From: Elymus sibiricus | Taxonomy: Eukaryota; Streptophyta; Magnoliopsida; Poales; Poaceae | NCBI GenBank assembly: GCA_039707655.1 | Contig: CM077667.1 | Coordinates: forward strand, 157,894,642 to 157,958,641 | Length of the DNA stretch: 64,000 nt | Direction: 5' to 3' | Part shown: piece after piece, positions 44,875-56,311 of the stretch | Numbering within the stretch: position 1 is the first letter of the stretch | Layout: the number at the start of each line of letters is the position of its first letter | Program-made: the position numbers and the translations under genes | The notes under the pieces: model-generated | The model's database searches: none | Told to the model about the DNA's origin: nothing | Seen by the model: only the letters and a program-made list of their open reading frames with translations

Positions 44875-45672
44875 TCAGCGTCGGGGACAACGAAAGTAGC
44901 CAGGGAACTGCGCATGACCCCGGTTGTGAAAACCGATGGCAGGGTCCTGCATCCCTTGCAGACTCTGATGTAGAACCTGCATACCAAGCGGGAGCGTAGG
45001 TCCACGTGCCGGAATACGACCTCCAACCTCAGGCCACTCAAGACCTGGGGGAAAGTCAGTCCGAGGCGGGTAAAGGATGTGCTCCGGATGTATCCTCGCA
45101 CGGACTGCTGGCATTAAGTGCTCCATATCCTGATACAGACGAGCTCGGGTGGCGTACAGCTCGAAGTTAAGAGCCCTGATAGTGCGATCCAGAGCCTCAG
45201 TGTACTGAACCAGAACCTATGGATCATAACGACGATTCACGTAGGGGGTACAGACAGCAGTGTAGGATCGATCGGTACGCTGCGGCATGAAGGGAGTCAA
45301 GACCTCAGCGTCGGCTGCAGTATCAACTCCAGCAAGGACATACGGGATGTATCTGTATGCCGTCTCCTCCAAGTAGGAGTTCGCTGCACCGAGATGAACA
45401 ATAGCAGCATAGGCAGCATCCTATACTGCCATCTCAACAGTCACTCCAATGCCACGGAAGGTGTGCAACTCAGTGATGGAGCGATCCCATCGATCCCAGA
45501 TAACCATCACAGCCTCATACTGTTCCTGGTTGAACTTGCGGTAGTCCTCGTAAACAGTGTACTCGGGGTACCAGCGATATCCCAGCTTCTTCAGGAGGAT
45601 GATTAGAATGGCCGGGAACCCAGTCGTCTCGTGCGCGTAGGTCAGACGGACGATCTACCTACCAGGACGCAT
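44875..45672 (-). pseudogene. Pre-gag ORF of element G (degenerate)
   Basis: ATG at 45672 follows TTGTTACAG, which looks like a splice acceptor, and the frame ends at TGA 44875. It encodes about 265 residues of mixed composition with many aromatic residues, for example LGYRWYPEYTVYEDYRKF and WDRSITELHTFRGIGVTVEM near the start and HILYPPRTDFPPGLEWPEV near the end. Three in-frame TAG codons (after PGR, after EMAV and after RRYDP) break it. It is upstream of gag in the element's leader. I do not recognise a domain. Conservation of a single frame across three stops argues for a once-functional protein. Confidence 0.55.
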
Positions 45673-45978
45673 CTGTAACAAGGAGATTCAAGATGTCAAA
45701 AGATAGTGTGTGCATCATACTTCAAGAGAAAACAATTGTCGATGAAACAAATCTCCAGTGGATGTGATCACGAGAACCTAGTGTTAGAGTTAGGAAATCT
45801 TTAACCCGAAAGAGAAGAGAGATCAGAACCCAGAGTATAGACGAGGAATAAAAGATCCTAATACCACCCGATTGAGATGTGGGCCCCTAAGCCACAGCAT
45901 CAGTGTTAGCAAAAGTTTTTCAATGACTAGACTCAACTTCGGCCAAGGAGTTGGAAAGGGGGCTACCTACAAGCAGTC

Positions 45979-45991
45979 GGCTCTGATACCA
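45979..45991 (-). promoter_or_regulatory. Primer-binding site of element G
   Basis: The minus strand reads TGGTATCAGAGCC three bases inside the 5' LTR, the complement of the initiator Met tRNA 3' end. Confidence 0.9.
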
Positions 45992-45994
45992 ACT

Positions 45995-48900
45995 TGTGAC
46001 GCCCCATCTCGATCGTACGCTAAACAATCACGCAATGCGTACGGCCAAGATTAGGGACTCACTAATCAATATCACAACACAACTTTAAACACAAATTTAA
46101 AGTCATACAACTTCATATTACAAGCCAGGGGCCTTGAGGGCTCGAATACAAAGCTCGACGAGCATAAGTCAGCGGAAGCAAACAATATCTGAGTACAGAC
46201 ATAAAGATACACAAGTCTTTGCCTTAAGAAGGCTAGCACAAACATAAGCAGCGGATCGAAAGAGGCGAGGCCTCCTGCCTGGGAACCTCCTAACTACTCC
46301 TGAACATCAGAGAAGTCCACGTCGTAGTAGGCTCCACCCTGGTAGTAGTGGCCTCCGTCGGGGTAGCTGTAGTCGTCCACCGGGTAAGCTGGATCCTGGG
46401 TCTCCTGGGCGCCATCATCAGGTCGCGGCATCGTATCAAGGGGAAAAAGGGGAGCAAAGCAACGGTGAGTACTCATCCAAAGTACTCGCAAGACTTACAT
46501 CAGAACTAAGCTAGATATGCACCAGTATCAAAGGAATGGGGCTATATCTTTGGGCTAAACTGCAGAAATGCCAGAAGAGAGAAGAAGGCCTAGTCCTATC
46601 GAAGACTAGCATCTTCAGCATCTTGTAGCATGAGAAGAGAGTTGAGCAGCGTATTTTAATTAACAGGTTAATATACAACAAGGCCCAGAGATACTTTCTC
46701 GACCCCTTGCGAGAAAGCAATCCTGGAGCCAATAATTCAAGTAACAACATAAGTATCCAGTTCTAGTTATCATAGATCAGGATACAACTCTGAGGGTCCA
46801 TAACCGCGGACATGGCTAATCGATTAGATTGACTTCCCTGCAGGGGTGCACAAACTTACCCAACACGCTCGATAAACTTTGGCCGGATACGATTTTCGGG
46901 TCATACCCGGCCTCATCCATCGACACGACGTAGTCCTACCTAGGCTCAACAGAGAGGCCAGCACGCCGGTCTACATCCTAATGGCTCGGGGTCTTGGGCC
47001 ATCGCCCTCGCCATCCTGCACGTTACGCCATCGGCCGGGACTAGTCCTAGCATGCCTTAACTTACAAGCGCCATGCGTTAGCTCGGACCACCCGGGCGCG
47101 AGTCGAACAATGTGGCATCTGAAGAGCTTTCGGGAGAATGTACGCCGAAGAGTGCCCATACTTATTCCCGCGTGGTGGTTAGTGCGAAAGAGGCCAGAGC
47201 CTTCGCCGAAGGCCTTCTCAGATCACATATCCAAACTCGTTAGTGACTTGTACTATTGCGGTGATGATCGGTCCCTTCATCCCGTCGCCCCGTCTCGAGA
47301 ACTTGTGGCAAGGACATCACTGTCCGGCCATGTCCCGTCTATACTGGTGCCTTACCGGCGCACCCCACCACATCTCACACTCACGGGTACCCTTGGGGCC
47401 GACCCGTCTTTCTCATATATCTCAGTAACAAGTCAAAAGGCTGTGAGTCAGTGCCCCGAGTGTTTCCACACTCGGGTTGTGTGAGGTCATGTGTCGATAA
47501 CGGCTTGTCAGTCATGAAGACTGAGTCTTCTATCTTCAAGTCCTCGATGACGACGGTGATGAAAGCAGGGGCAACGACAAAAGTAAAATGGGAGTCATAG
47601 GGGGATACTATCCATACCTATACTATAACATGGTATGAAAGCAGATATGAAAGCAGTACTCAAAATCAGGTTATGCATCAGAATAGGTACTTGTGTAATT
47701 ACAGTAGCAAAATCTAATGCAAGCATGAGAGAGAGAGAATAGGTGATCTCGGAATGATCAAGGGGGTTTTGCTTGCCTTGTTGCTCTGCTGCAATAGGCT
47801 GGTCATCAGGGGCGTAGTTGGGCTCAGCAGCAGCGTCAGTCTCGGAGGCTAATGGAGAGAAGAGGGGGAAGAAACAATAAATACAAGCACACAGATGCAA
47901 CATGATGCATGACACGGCATTACGCAGTGCTAGGGGTGATCTAACGCAGTACTACACGTATCGGACGGAGCGGGAGAATATCTGACGATATTTCCCGGGT
48001 CTGTTGATTTATCGGACAGACGAATCCGAGGGGAAAGTTCCATGTTCATCATGCTAGGAGTATGGGACAGATGAATGGAGGGCATATTCGGATTCGTGGG
48101 ATTTTTCTAATCAACTTTCATGTATAAAGTTTTTCCATCTGAGCTACAGATTAATTTATATGATTTTTCAAAGTTTTAATCATTTTTTGGAATTAATTCT
48201 ATTTATTAAATCCAACATTATCCAGAACAGTGAATGATGATGTCAGCATTGCGTCACCAATCAACAGCACAGTGGCCAGGTCAAACCTGACCTGTGGGAC
48301 CCACCTGTCATAGACTCATCTTTATCTCAGGTTTTAATTTAAACTTAAACAGAGTTAATTAGTGAGTGGGGCCCATCTGTCAGTGAGGGATTAGTGTTAA
48401 ATTAATTATTTTAATTAACCTAATTAACTAATTATGCAGCTGACAGGGCTGGCCCACATGTCATACACAGGGGGGGGGTCTGGCCCCACCTGTCATTGAC
48501 TGGCCGGGCCCAGTCAGCAGGTTGACCAGGTCAACTGGTCAACCAGGATCGCGGGGCCCGTGGGTCAGTGACCCTGGCAGTGGCCTCGACTGGGCCAGGT
48601 TAACGGTGGCCGGCGTTCGTCGCCGGAGCAACTCCGGCGAGCACCCGAACGGCGAGGTGGCTCGGGTTTCGCGTATGGTGGGTTGTTTCGCGCGTTTCTT
48701 GTGGCGTCGCTAGCGTCGAGGATGGCGGCGGTGAGCTTCGGGCGTCGACGGCGTCGAGCAAACCAGGGTGCCTTCGAGCTATCTACGGGTACTGCGCGGG
48801 CCTACGTGATGCGTGGAGTCGATTGGTAGCGACGGCGTGACCAAATGGTCGTCGGATGGTCGCCGGCGACGGGTTCTTGCGGCGGCGGGTTCGGGCTCCG

Positions 48901-49906
48901 GTGGAAACAGCAGCTACGGCGGCCTAGAGGAGCAACGCGAGGGAGAGGGAGATGCGGGGGAGCTCACTGGGCCCTGTAGTTGCGCAAGATGGGCTCGAGG
49001 GAGGCGCGGTGGTGCGAATCGACAGCGGCGAGCTTCGGGTCCCGAGGAGGAAGACGGCGTGGTGGAGGCGATGCAGGTGCTCCGGAGCTCGGGCTCATGG
49101 TCGAGGAGGACGGGGAGGTTGCGGCGGGGCTCGTGGACGTCTCGGCGATGCACGGGAGGGCGTGTGGCCGCGGGTTCTACGGCGGCTGCGCCATGGCTGC
49201 GCTCGGGAGGAAGGAGGGCGAGCGAGAGAGAGGGGGAAGTGAGGGCTGGGGTGTCCAGGGGAGAGAGGGGCCTCGACCTTATCCCTCCACGGCGGCAGGG
49301 GCGAAAATATCTGGCCAGGGGTGGCCTGGCCGCGCGCGCGCCCCACCTGCTCGACAGCGCGCGCTGCGGGTGAGCAGTGCGGGAGCTGGGAGACGACATG
49401 GAGGTGGGCTGGGCCAGCTACTGTTCCTCTGGGCCTAAGTGCACATATATATTTTCCTTTTTCCTTTCTCTTTTCCTTTTCCAGCCTCTGTTTCATTTAT
49501 TTCTGCCACAATTCTTTTTAGCAAAAATGTGCCATATAGCCCATTAAATTCCTTGCAATATTCCACAATGCCTCACCAAGTTTGAGCATTTTTGGAAGCT
49601 GTTTGAATTTCCCACAGAATTAAAGAGCACTTTTAAAATGCAAAATGATTCTGTTTTACTGGTGGGGTCCACACCATGAGCTTGGTGATGTTGTTTTCCT
49701 CAACATTATTTGTTTTGAAATATTCCACAAGTATGCAACATTTTTCATAAGCTGTTTGAGGATTTAAATTATCACAATGATATTCAATGCCTTTTGAAGT
49801 GGATTTTGAAATGGAATTTGAAATTCATTATGATCATATCCCACTTAGCAAAATGATTAGGCACTGATCATGTCATCACTGTGCACCATTACATAGGGGT
49901 GTTACA
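45995..49906 (-). repeat. Element G 5' LTR (3,912 bp)
   Basis: TGTGACGCCCC to GGTGTTACA, flanked on the right by TSD CTGCT. It contains a GC-rich block (about 48600-49440) and AT-rich ends. Minus-strand ATATATAT at 49445-49452, just upstream of the GC-rich block, is a possible TATA element (weak). The 46294-46431 frame repeats the small Tyr-rich ORF described at 37176. Confidence 0.9.
46294..46431 (-). CDS. Small Tyr-rich ORF inside G's 5' LTR
   Basis: Same 46-codon frame as 37176-37313, differing at one residue (Gln for Leu after AQET). In the 5' LTR it would lie in the genomic leader, upstream of the primer site and the pre-gag ORF. Unrecognised and possibly fortuitous. Confidence 0.3.
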   Translation of the reverse strand: MPRPDDGAQETQDPAYPVDDYSYPDGGHYYQGGAYYDVDFSDVQE

Positions 49907-50126
49907 CTGCTACTGTCACTTTTGCCATTGTTACCGTTACTTCCATACTACTTTGCTACTGAATACTTTGCTGTAGATATTAAGTCTTTCAGGTGTGGTT
50001 GAATTGACAACTCAGCTGCTAATACTCGAGAATATTCTTTGGCTCCCCTTGTGTTGAATCAATAAATTTGGGTTGAATACTCTACCCTCGGAAACTGTTG
50101 CGATCCCCTATACTTGTGGGTTATCA
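49907..50126 (+). repeat. Element E LTR4, right part
   Basis: Resumes with CTGCTACTGTCAC after element G and ends GGGTTATCA, followed by TSD ATGCC and element D's ORF. Confidence 0.88.
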
Positions 50127-50131
50127 ATGCC

Positions 50132-51390
50132 TAAAAGAGAAGATAGGTTTTGTAAGAGGCATAAGTATTTAGAAACTAAATGGTTGCAAGAGAGGCTATA
50201 TGTTTGTGCTGAAAGACTTAATATTTCTCGCCGTCCTTGTGAACTTTGCAATGAAAGTGGTCATTTTAATTTCCAATGTGAATTATTTCATGATCGAATT
50301 GTGTCCAAAAATTGTGATAACCTCATTACCCTTGCGCATCATAATGAACTTAGTCTATTTTTGGGGTATGAAGAAATGAAACATAAAACTAAGGATGTTC
50401 CAGCTTGGGTTCTCATGAAAATGATTGATTTTGATCTAAATGAAATCTATATGTATTGCGTTGTAAATTGCATTGAGAATCCTTATATTGCCAATTACTT
50501 AAAGACAAGAAAACAAATAGAAGATGAAGAGAATACTAATGAAGGGGAATAGGTTTCCCAATATCCTCCTATTTTTTCTTCTGATGAATCAGGTAACGAG
50601 GAAGAGTTTTTTATTCAACCAACCTCTTCAAAAAGTAGCTTGGAGGAATTAAATAAACCCACACATAATGTGGTGAAGAAGAAGGAAAAGTAAAGGTAAA
50701 GAGGTATCTCTCCCAAATAATGTTGCTCCCATTATTGATAGGCCTCATGAGAATGAATCAAAAATAGTTGTGGAAGATGATACACTTGAGGGTGATTTTG
50801 TTATGCCTATTGCTTGTTGTGATAATTATGATTGGGAAGATAATTATACTTCTTATAATCTTGAAAATATTTATGGCACCAACTTGGAAGATGATGATAA
50901 TAATTGCTATACTATTGGTGCTATTCATACTATTGATGATGAGTGTGATTATGTTTATGATATACAAAGCCACAAGCTTGGGGATGCTATGTTTGATGAA
51001 AATGACATGTTTGAGAATTTATTTGCTGCAATTAATGTTTGTCCCAAGCTTGGGTATGCTATGCTTAATGAAGATGATCTTTTTATTCCCCCTACTTTGA
51101 ATGATCAAATTTGTTATAATGACTGCATGCCTCCTACTTATGATGATTATTGTGATGATACTTATGCGATGAAAAAGAGTGATGATTACTATTATGATAC
51201 TTGTCATAATTATGAATATCCTTTTACTGAATATTACTCTTTTAATGTGGAACCAATTTGTAGTATTCAATTCTTTTATGATACTCCCACTATTAGTCAT
51301 GAGAAGAAATTTTCTTGTGTGGAGAGTAGTAAAATTTCTATGCTTGTAGATCATGAAAAGAATGCTTTATGTGCTGGTTATATTGTTTAA
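50132..51390 (+). pseudogene. Element D ORF, C-terminal part with CCHC zinc knuckle
   Basis: Continues the frame from 23594. A CCHC knuckle (C-x2-C-x4-H-x4-C, CELCNESGHFNFQC) lies at 50238-50279. TAG at 50550-50552 interrupts, the same frame continues to TAA at 50691, and a one-base shift just before that leads into the last frame, which reads to 51390 (no ATG of its own; it is a continuation). The tail is very rich in Asp, Tyr and Asn and contains two related motifs, KLGDAMFDEND and KLGYAMLNEDD. Joined with 23329-23594 the ancestral protein was about 510 residues. Apart from the knuckle nothing matches gag, protease or polymerase as I know them; a nucleic-acid-binding gag-like role is inferred. 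Confidence 0.7.
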
Positions 51391-53092
51391 TTCGTTCATG
51401 ATGATACTGAAAATTATTATGAGGGAGGAATATATTCTTGTAGGAATTGCAAAAATGTCAAGTTTCCTCTCTATGTGTTGAAAGTTTTGAAGTTATGCTT
51501 CTTTTGCCTTCCTATGCTAGTTGATTCTTGCTCCCATAAATTGTTTTCTCACAAAATCCTTATGCATAGGAAGTGGGTTAGACTTAAATATGCTTGTCAT
51601 GAGATTCATGATGCTCTCTTACATGTTTCAAATACTATTCCTATGTGAGCATCATTGAAATCATCATGCCTAGCTAAAAGGCATTCAAAAAAAGCGCTTG
51701 TTGGGAGACAACCCAACACTTTTACTTTCTGTTTTTGTGTGTTCACATGATTAACCTACTGTAGTAATCATGTTTTATGCCTTTTATTTCAATAAAGTGC
51801 CAAGTAAAGCCTTTGGGATGACTCACAAGATGAGTAGAATTGATGCTGAACCAAAACAGAAACTTTTGACTCCACTACAGGATTTTTCATTTTTTACTGG
51901 AGCGTGCTAATGATCTAATATTTTTACACAGTCTTGATATACAAATTCTTCAGGTTGTCCTAATTTTTCAGAATTTTAAGAGACAGGGAAGTATGGTTAC
52001 ACTACAGATCGTCACATAGTGTTCTGTTTTTGACAGATTCTGTTTTGCATGCATAGTTTGCTTGTTTTAGTGTTTCCATAGCTTATATTTAGTGGTATAA
52101 ATTATGGGAATGGTAGAATACAGTAGGTATCACGTGGGAACAATTATGAATCTTGTCTTGACAGTACCTAAGTGAATTATTTATCTTTATTACACTAACC
52201 CTTCTCACGAAGTTCCGTTAAGCTTTGTGTGATTGAAGTTTTCAAGTTTTGGGTGAGACACCGATATGAGGAGAATAAGGAGTGACAAGAACCTAAGCTT
52301 CGGGATGCCAAAGGAACCCCCAAGGTAATATGCAAGGAAGAATCGAGCGCCTAAGTTTGGGGATGCCCCGGTAGGCATCCCCTCTTTCATCTTCAACACT
52401 ATCGGTATATCTTACTTGGAGCTATATTTTTATTCGTCACATAATATGAGTTTTGCTTGGAGCATCATTTTATTTTGTTGTTCTATGTTAGGTGTTATTT
52501 ATAATATTTTTTTTCAATAAAAAGTTCCAAGAATTAACTTTAGGATGCTTGCATTGCATGTTTGATGTGTGCTGTGTAAAAATAGAAAATTTTGCTGTAG
52601 TGTTTGAATTTTCATATTTTACTGGAACGTGGAAAGTTTCTGAAATTTTTACACAGTATTATCATATAAATTTTATATTATGTCCTAAAGTTTCATAATT
52701 TTTTGAGTTACATAAGTACACTGGTTTAATATATTGCTACAGACTGTTCTGTTTGGACAGATTGCTGTCATAGTTTTGTTATCTACTTATCCTGTAGTTT
52801 CCATAGCCTATATTGGTAGATATAAATTGTGGAAATGATAGTAAACAGTAGATTATGTTTGGAAATTATTGTGCAACATGTCTTGGCAGTACATGAAGTG
52901 TTGATTTATTCTTATGTGTACTAACCTATCTCACGAGTTCTTTTTGAGTTCTGTGTGGATGAAGTTTTTGAGACTTAGGTGAAACCGGGATATGAGAGGA
53001 TTGAACGAGATTCAAAAGTTCAAGCTTGGGGATGCCCAAGGCACCCCAAGTAAATATTTCAAGAAGTCTCAAGCATCTAAGCTTGGGGATGC
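50974..53092 (+). repeat. Reiterated polypurine-tract motif in element D
   Basis: AAGCTTGGGGATGC or one- to two-base variants start at 50974, 51046, 52295, 52353, 53022 and 53079; the functional copy is at 54657. The first two lie inside the ORF and encode KLG(D/Y)A. Confidence 0.85.
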
Positions 53093-53231
53093 TACGCATC
53101 CCACCTCTCTTGATCAACAATTATCGGTTAGCCTATGTTGAGCCTAAATTTTTATTCGTTCACATGATGCGTGCTATTCTTGGAGTGCTATTTTTCTTTT
53201 GCTTGCTGTTGAATAAAATACTTAAGATCTG
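51880..53231 (+). repeat. Diverged tandem duplication (about 726-bp period) in D's 3' region
   Basis: TTTTACTGG(A)(A/G)CGTG ends at 51900 and again at 52625, and the AAGCTT(C/G)GGGATGCC block starts at 52295 and again at 53022, offsets of 725 and 727. Intermediate landmarks (TTTCCATAGC, TCTTG(A/G)CAGTAC, ATTTTTATTCGT) keep the order. Each unit ends with a pair of polypurine-like motifs. No coding function is seen. Confidence 0.8.
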
Positions 53232-54656
53232 AAATTCTTAGATGAGAGAGTCTTCACATAGTTAGTTAATTGTTGGCTACTCATTGATCTTCACTTATAT
53301 CTTTTTGGATTAGTTTGTCATTCACTCTCGTGCTTCACTTATATCCTATGAGTAAATGGTTGAATGAATTGAATCTCATAAATCTGAAATTAAATATGCT
53401 TCATATACTTATCCCATGGGGAGTGATGACTTCACACATAATAAGTATAGGTTGTAAAATTTATTGAAAGTTACCAAACACCGCATTGGTCACTTGAACA
53501 ATTCATGAAAGAATATTGAAGGAAGAGAGATCCCACATATAAATATATTATCTTGGACATCTTCTATGATTGTGAGCTCATTAATTATTTTCAAACTCGA
53601 GCAAATTAGTGAAAATTGGACAAGGAAGACAACTTAATGAGTTATGTTTGGGTATATTTGTATAGAAGTTATATTGTTATGGATCCTCCAACATGTGGTG
53701 CTTGCTTCCACCTTCCGCACCAAGTAGAAATACTACTTGTGCATCCAAATACCTTTAAACCAGTTTTGCCATGAGAATCCACTATACCTACCTATGGATT
53801 GAGTAAGATCCTTCAAGTAAGTTGTCATCGGTGCAAAAAGCAATAAAAATTGCTCCTAAATATGTATGATCTTTTATTGTAAGGGAAAATAAGCGTTGAA
53901 CGAACTTGTGATGGTAAAGAAATAAAAGCGACGGACTGCATAATAAAGGTTGCTATCACAAAGGGCAATACAATGTGACGTTCCTTTGCATTAAGGGTTT
54001 GCACATCCAAAAACAAAAAGCGCATGACAACCTCTGCTTCCCTCTGCGAAGGGCCTATCTTTTACTTTATAGTACTTACCTTTATGCAAGAGTCATGGTG
54101 ATCTTCACCACTTCCTATATTTTGCCTTTTTCTCTTGGCAAGTGTCATGTGTTGGGGAATGATCTAGACATATATATCCAAACAAATATATTTGATCATG
54201 AATTATTATTGTTGACAATTATCTATATGATAAATAATTTGGGAGGCGAAACATTAAGCCCCTATCTTTCTCTGTGTTCGATGGATGCTATTTGTTCTAA
54301 AAATATGCTTTGAGTGTCAATAATCATGGAAGACTATATAATAGTTCAGTATGAGGAATTTGCTAAACCAAAGCTCTTACATAAACCCTTCCTGAAAATA
54401 AGATGAATTGCAATTGTTCGATGACTAGGAATATGGTTTGTTAGTTTTCAAGAAACTTTCTGGTCTATACTTTAACATGTGAATAGCTTGTTACTTGATC
54501 ATGAGAAGTTTTATGAGATGAGCTACTGTTTATGGTTTATATTGATGCTAGAAAAGTGATTGGAATTATCATTGATCAAATTTGTGCACTTGCTAGCATT
54601 CACACTTCATAAATTATTTCTTTTATCATTTACCTACTCGAGAACGAGCAGGAATT
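53232..54656 (+). other. Element D 3' untranslated region
   Basis: AT-rich, no credible ORF. It shares phrases with E's 3' region. It ends CTCGAGAACGAGCAGGAATT before the polypurine tract; the reverse complement of a similar phrase lies at 13278-13310 in element A. Confidence 0.6.
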
Positions 54657-54670
54657 AAGCTTGGGGATGC
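54657..54670 (+). promoter_or_regulatory. Polypurine tract of element D
   Basis: AAGCTTGGGGATGC immediately before the 3' LTR. Confidence 0.85.
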
Positions 54671-56306
54671 TGATACGTCTCCAACGTATCTATAGTTTAT
54701 GAAGTATTCATGCCATGTTTACAATAATTTTATATGATTTTGGTATGATTTTATTAGAACTAACCCGGACTGACGCTGTTTTCAGCAGAACTACCATGGT
54801 GTCGTTTTTTGTGCAGAAATAAAAGTTCTCGGAATGGGCTGAAAATTTACGGAGAATATTTTTGGAAAATATAAAAAATACTGGAGCAAAAAGATACCGG
54901 AGAGGAGTCCCGAGGCAGCCACAAGCCTAGGGGGCGCCCCCCCTAGGGCACGCCCCCTGGCTTGTTGGCCCCTCGGGAGTCCCCCTGACTTGATTCCAAC
55001 GCCAAGTACTCCTATAAATCCCGTAACCCCCAGAAAGAAACCTAGATCGGGAGTTCCGCCACCGCAAGCCTCTGTAGCCACGAAAAACCAATCGGGTGCC
55101 CGTTCCAGCACCCTGCCGGAGGGGGAAACCATCACAGGAGGCCATCTTCATCATCCCGGCGGTCTCCATGACGAGGAGGGAGTAGTTCACCCTTCGGGCT
55201 GAGGGTATGTACCAGTAGCTATGTGTTTAATCTCTCTCTGTCTCGTGTTCTTGAGATGACACGATCTTGATGTACCGCGAGCTTTATTAATATAGATGAA
55301 TCATATGGAGTTTTCCCCTCTCTATCTTCTTGTGATGAATTGATTTTTCCCTTTGAAGTTTTCTTATCGGATTGAGTCTTTAAAGGATCTGAGAACACTT
55401 GATGTATGTCTTGCGATGGGATATCCGTGGTGACAATGGGATGTTCTATTGTTCCACTTGATGTATGTTTTGGTGATCAATTTGCGGGTTCCGTGACCTT
55501 GCGAATCTATGCATAGGGGTTGGCACACGTTTTCGTCTTGACTCTCTGGTAGAAACTTTGGGGCACTCTTTGAAGTTCTTTGTGTTGGATTGAACATGAT
55601 GAATCTGAAATTGTGTGATGCATATCGTATAATCAAGCCCATGGGTACTCGTGGTGACATTGGAGTATCTAGGTGACATTAGGGTTTTGGTTGATGTGTA
55701 ACTTAAGGTGTTATTTTAGTACTTACTCTAGGGCTGTTCGTGACACTTATAGGGATAGCTCATACGATTGATCGAAAAAGATAACTTTGAGGTGGTTTCG
55801 TACCCTACAATAATTTCTTCGTTTGTTCTCCGCTATTTGTGACTTTGGAGTGAACTCCTTGTCGCACGTGAGGGATTTACATATGATTCAACTATGTTAG
55901 TATTGTTGAGAGAACTTGCACTAGTGAAAGTATGAACCCTAGGACTTGTTTCTAAGCATTGCAATACCGTTTGTGTTCAGTTTTATCATTAGTTACCTTG
56001 CTGTTTTTATATGTTCAGATTACAAAAACCTATATCTACCATCCATATTACACTTGTATCACCATCTCTTCGCCGAACTAGTGCACCTATACAATTTACC
56101 ATTGTATTGGGTGTGTTGGGGACACAAGAGACTCTTTGTTATTTGATTGCAGGGTTGCTTGAGAGAGACCATCTTCATCCTACACCTCCAACGGATTGGT
56201 AAACCTTAGGTCATCCACTTGAGGGAAATTTGCTACTGTCCTACAAAACTCTGCGCTTGGAGGCCCAACACGAGTCTACAAGAAGAAGGTTGCGTAGTAG
56301 ACATCA
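54671..56306 (+). repeat. Element D 3' LTR
   Basis: 1,636 bp, partner of 21570-23203. TATAAAT at 55013-55019. Followed by TSD GTACG (56307-56311). Confidence 0.93.
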
Positions 56307-56311
56307 GTACG

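Larger units (their letters stand above)
36871..49911 (-). mobile_element. Element G: chromovirus-like gypsy element, internally deleted, with TSD
   Basis: TSD CTGCT at 36871-36875 and 49907-49911. The 5' LTR is 45995-49906 with an initiator-Met primer site beside it; the 3' LTR (36876-40389) lost its last 473 bp. Only a pre-gag ORF and the first part of gag remain. Pol, the rest of the interior and the LTR end were removed together with the left part of element F. Gag pattern and primer type suggest the Tekay/Del side of the chromoviruses. Confidence 0.88.
23590..50131 (+). mobile_element. Element E: multi-LTR Athila-like element lacking RT and integrase
   Basis: Outer ends are the LTR starting at 23595 and an LTR ending at 50126, flanked by TSD ATGCC (23590-23594, 50127-50131). 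Inside are LTR1 (23595-24888), an interior with gag-protease and an ATHILA-type ORF, LTR2 (31275-32676), fragments of other elements, a diverged LTR3 (33354-34711), and LTR4 (36117-36875 plus 49907-50126) split by element G. The unit LTR1-interior-LTR2 is about 9.1 kb. Because the TSD pairs LTR1 with LTR4, the extra LTRs probably come from recombination between copies followed by insertions and deletions. Confidence 0.82.
21565..56311 (+). mobile_element. Element D: Athila-like non-autonomous retrotransposon with TSD
   Basis: LTRs 21570-23203 and 54671-56306, TSD GTACG at 21565-21569 and 56307-56311, tRNA-Asp-type primer site at 23214 and polypurine tract at 54657. Net length without element E is about 8.2 kb. 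It has a single degenerate ORF with a CCHC zinc knuckle and no protease, reverse transcriptase or integrase. LTR sequence and size suggest a Sabrina-like family (from memory). Confidence 0.92.
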
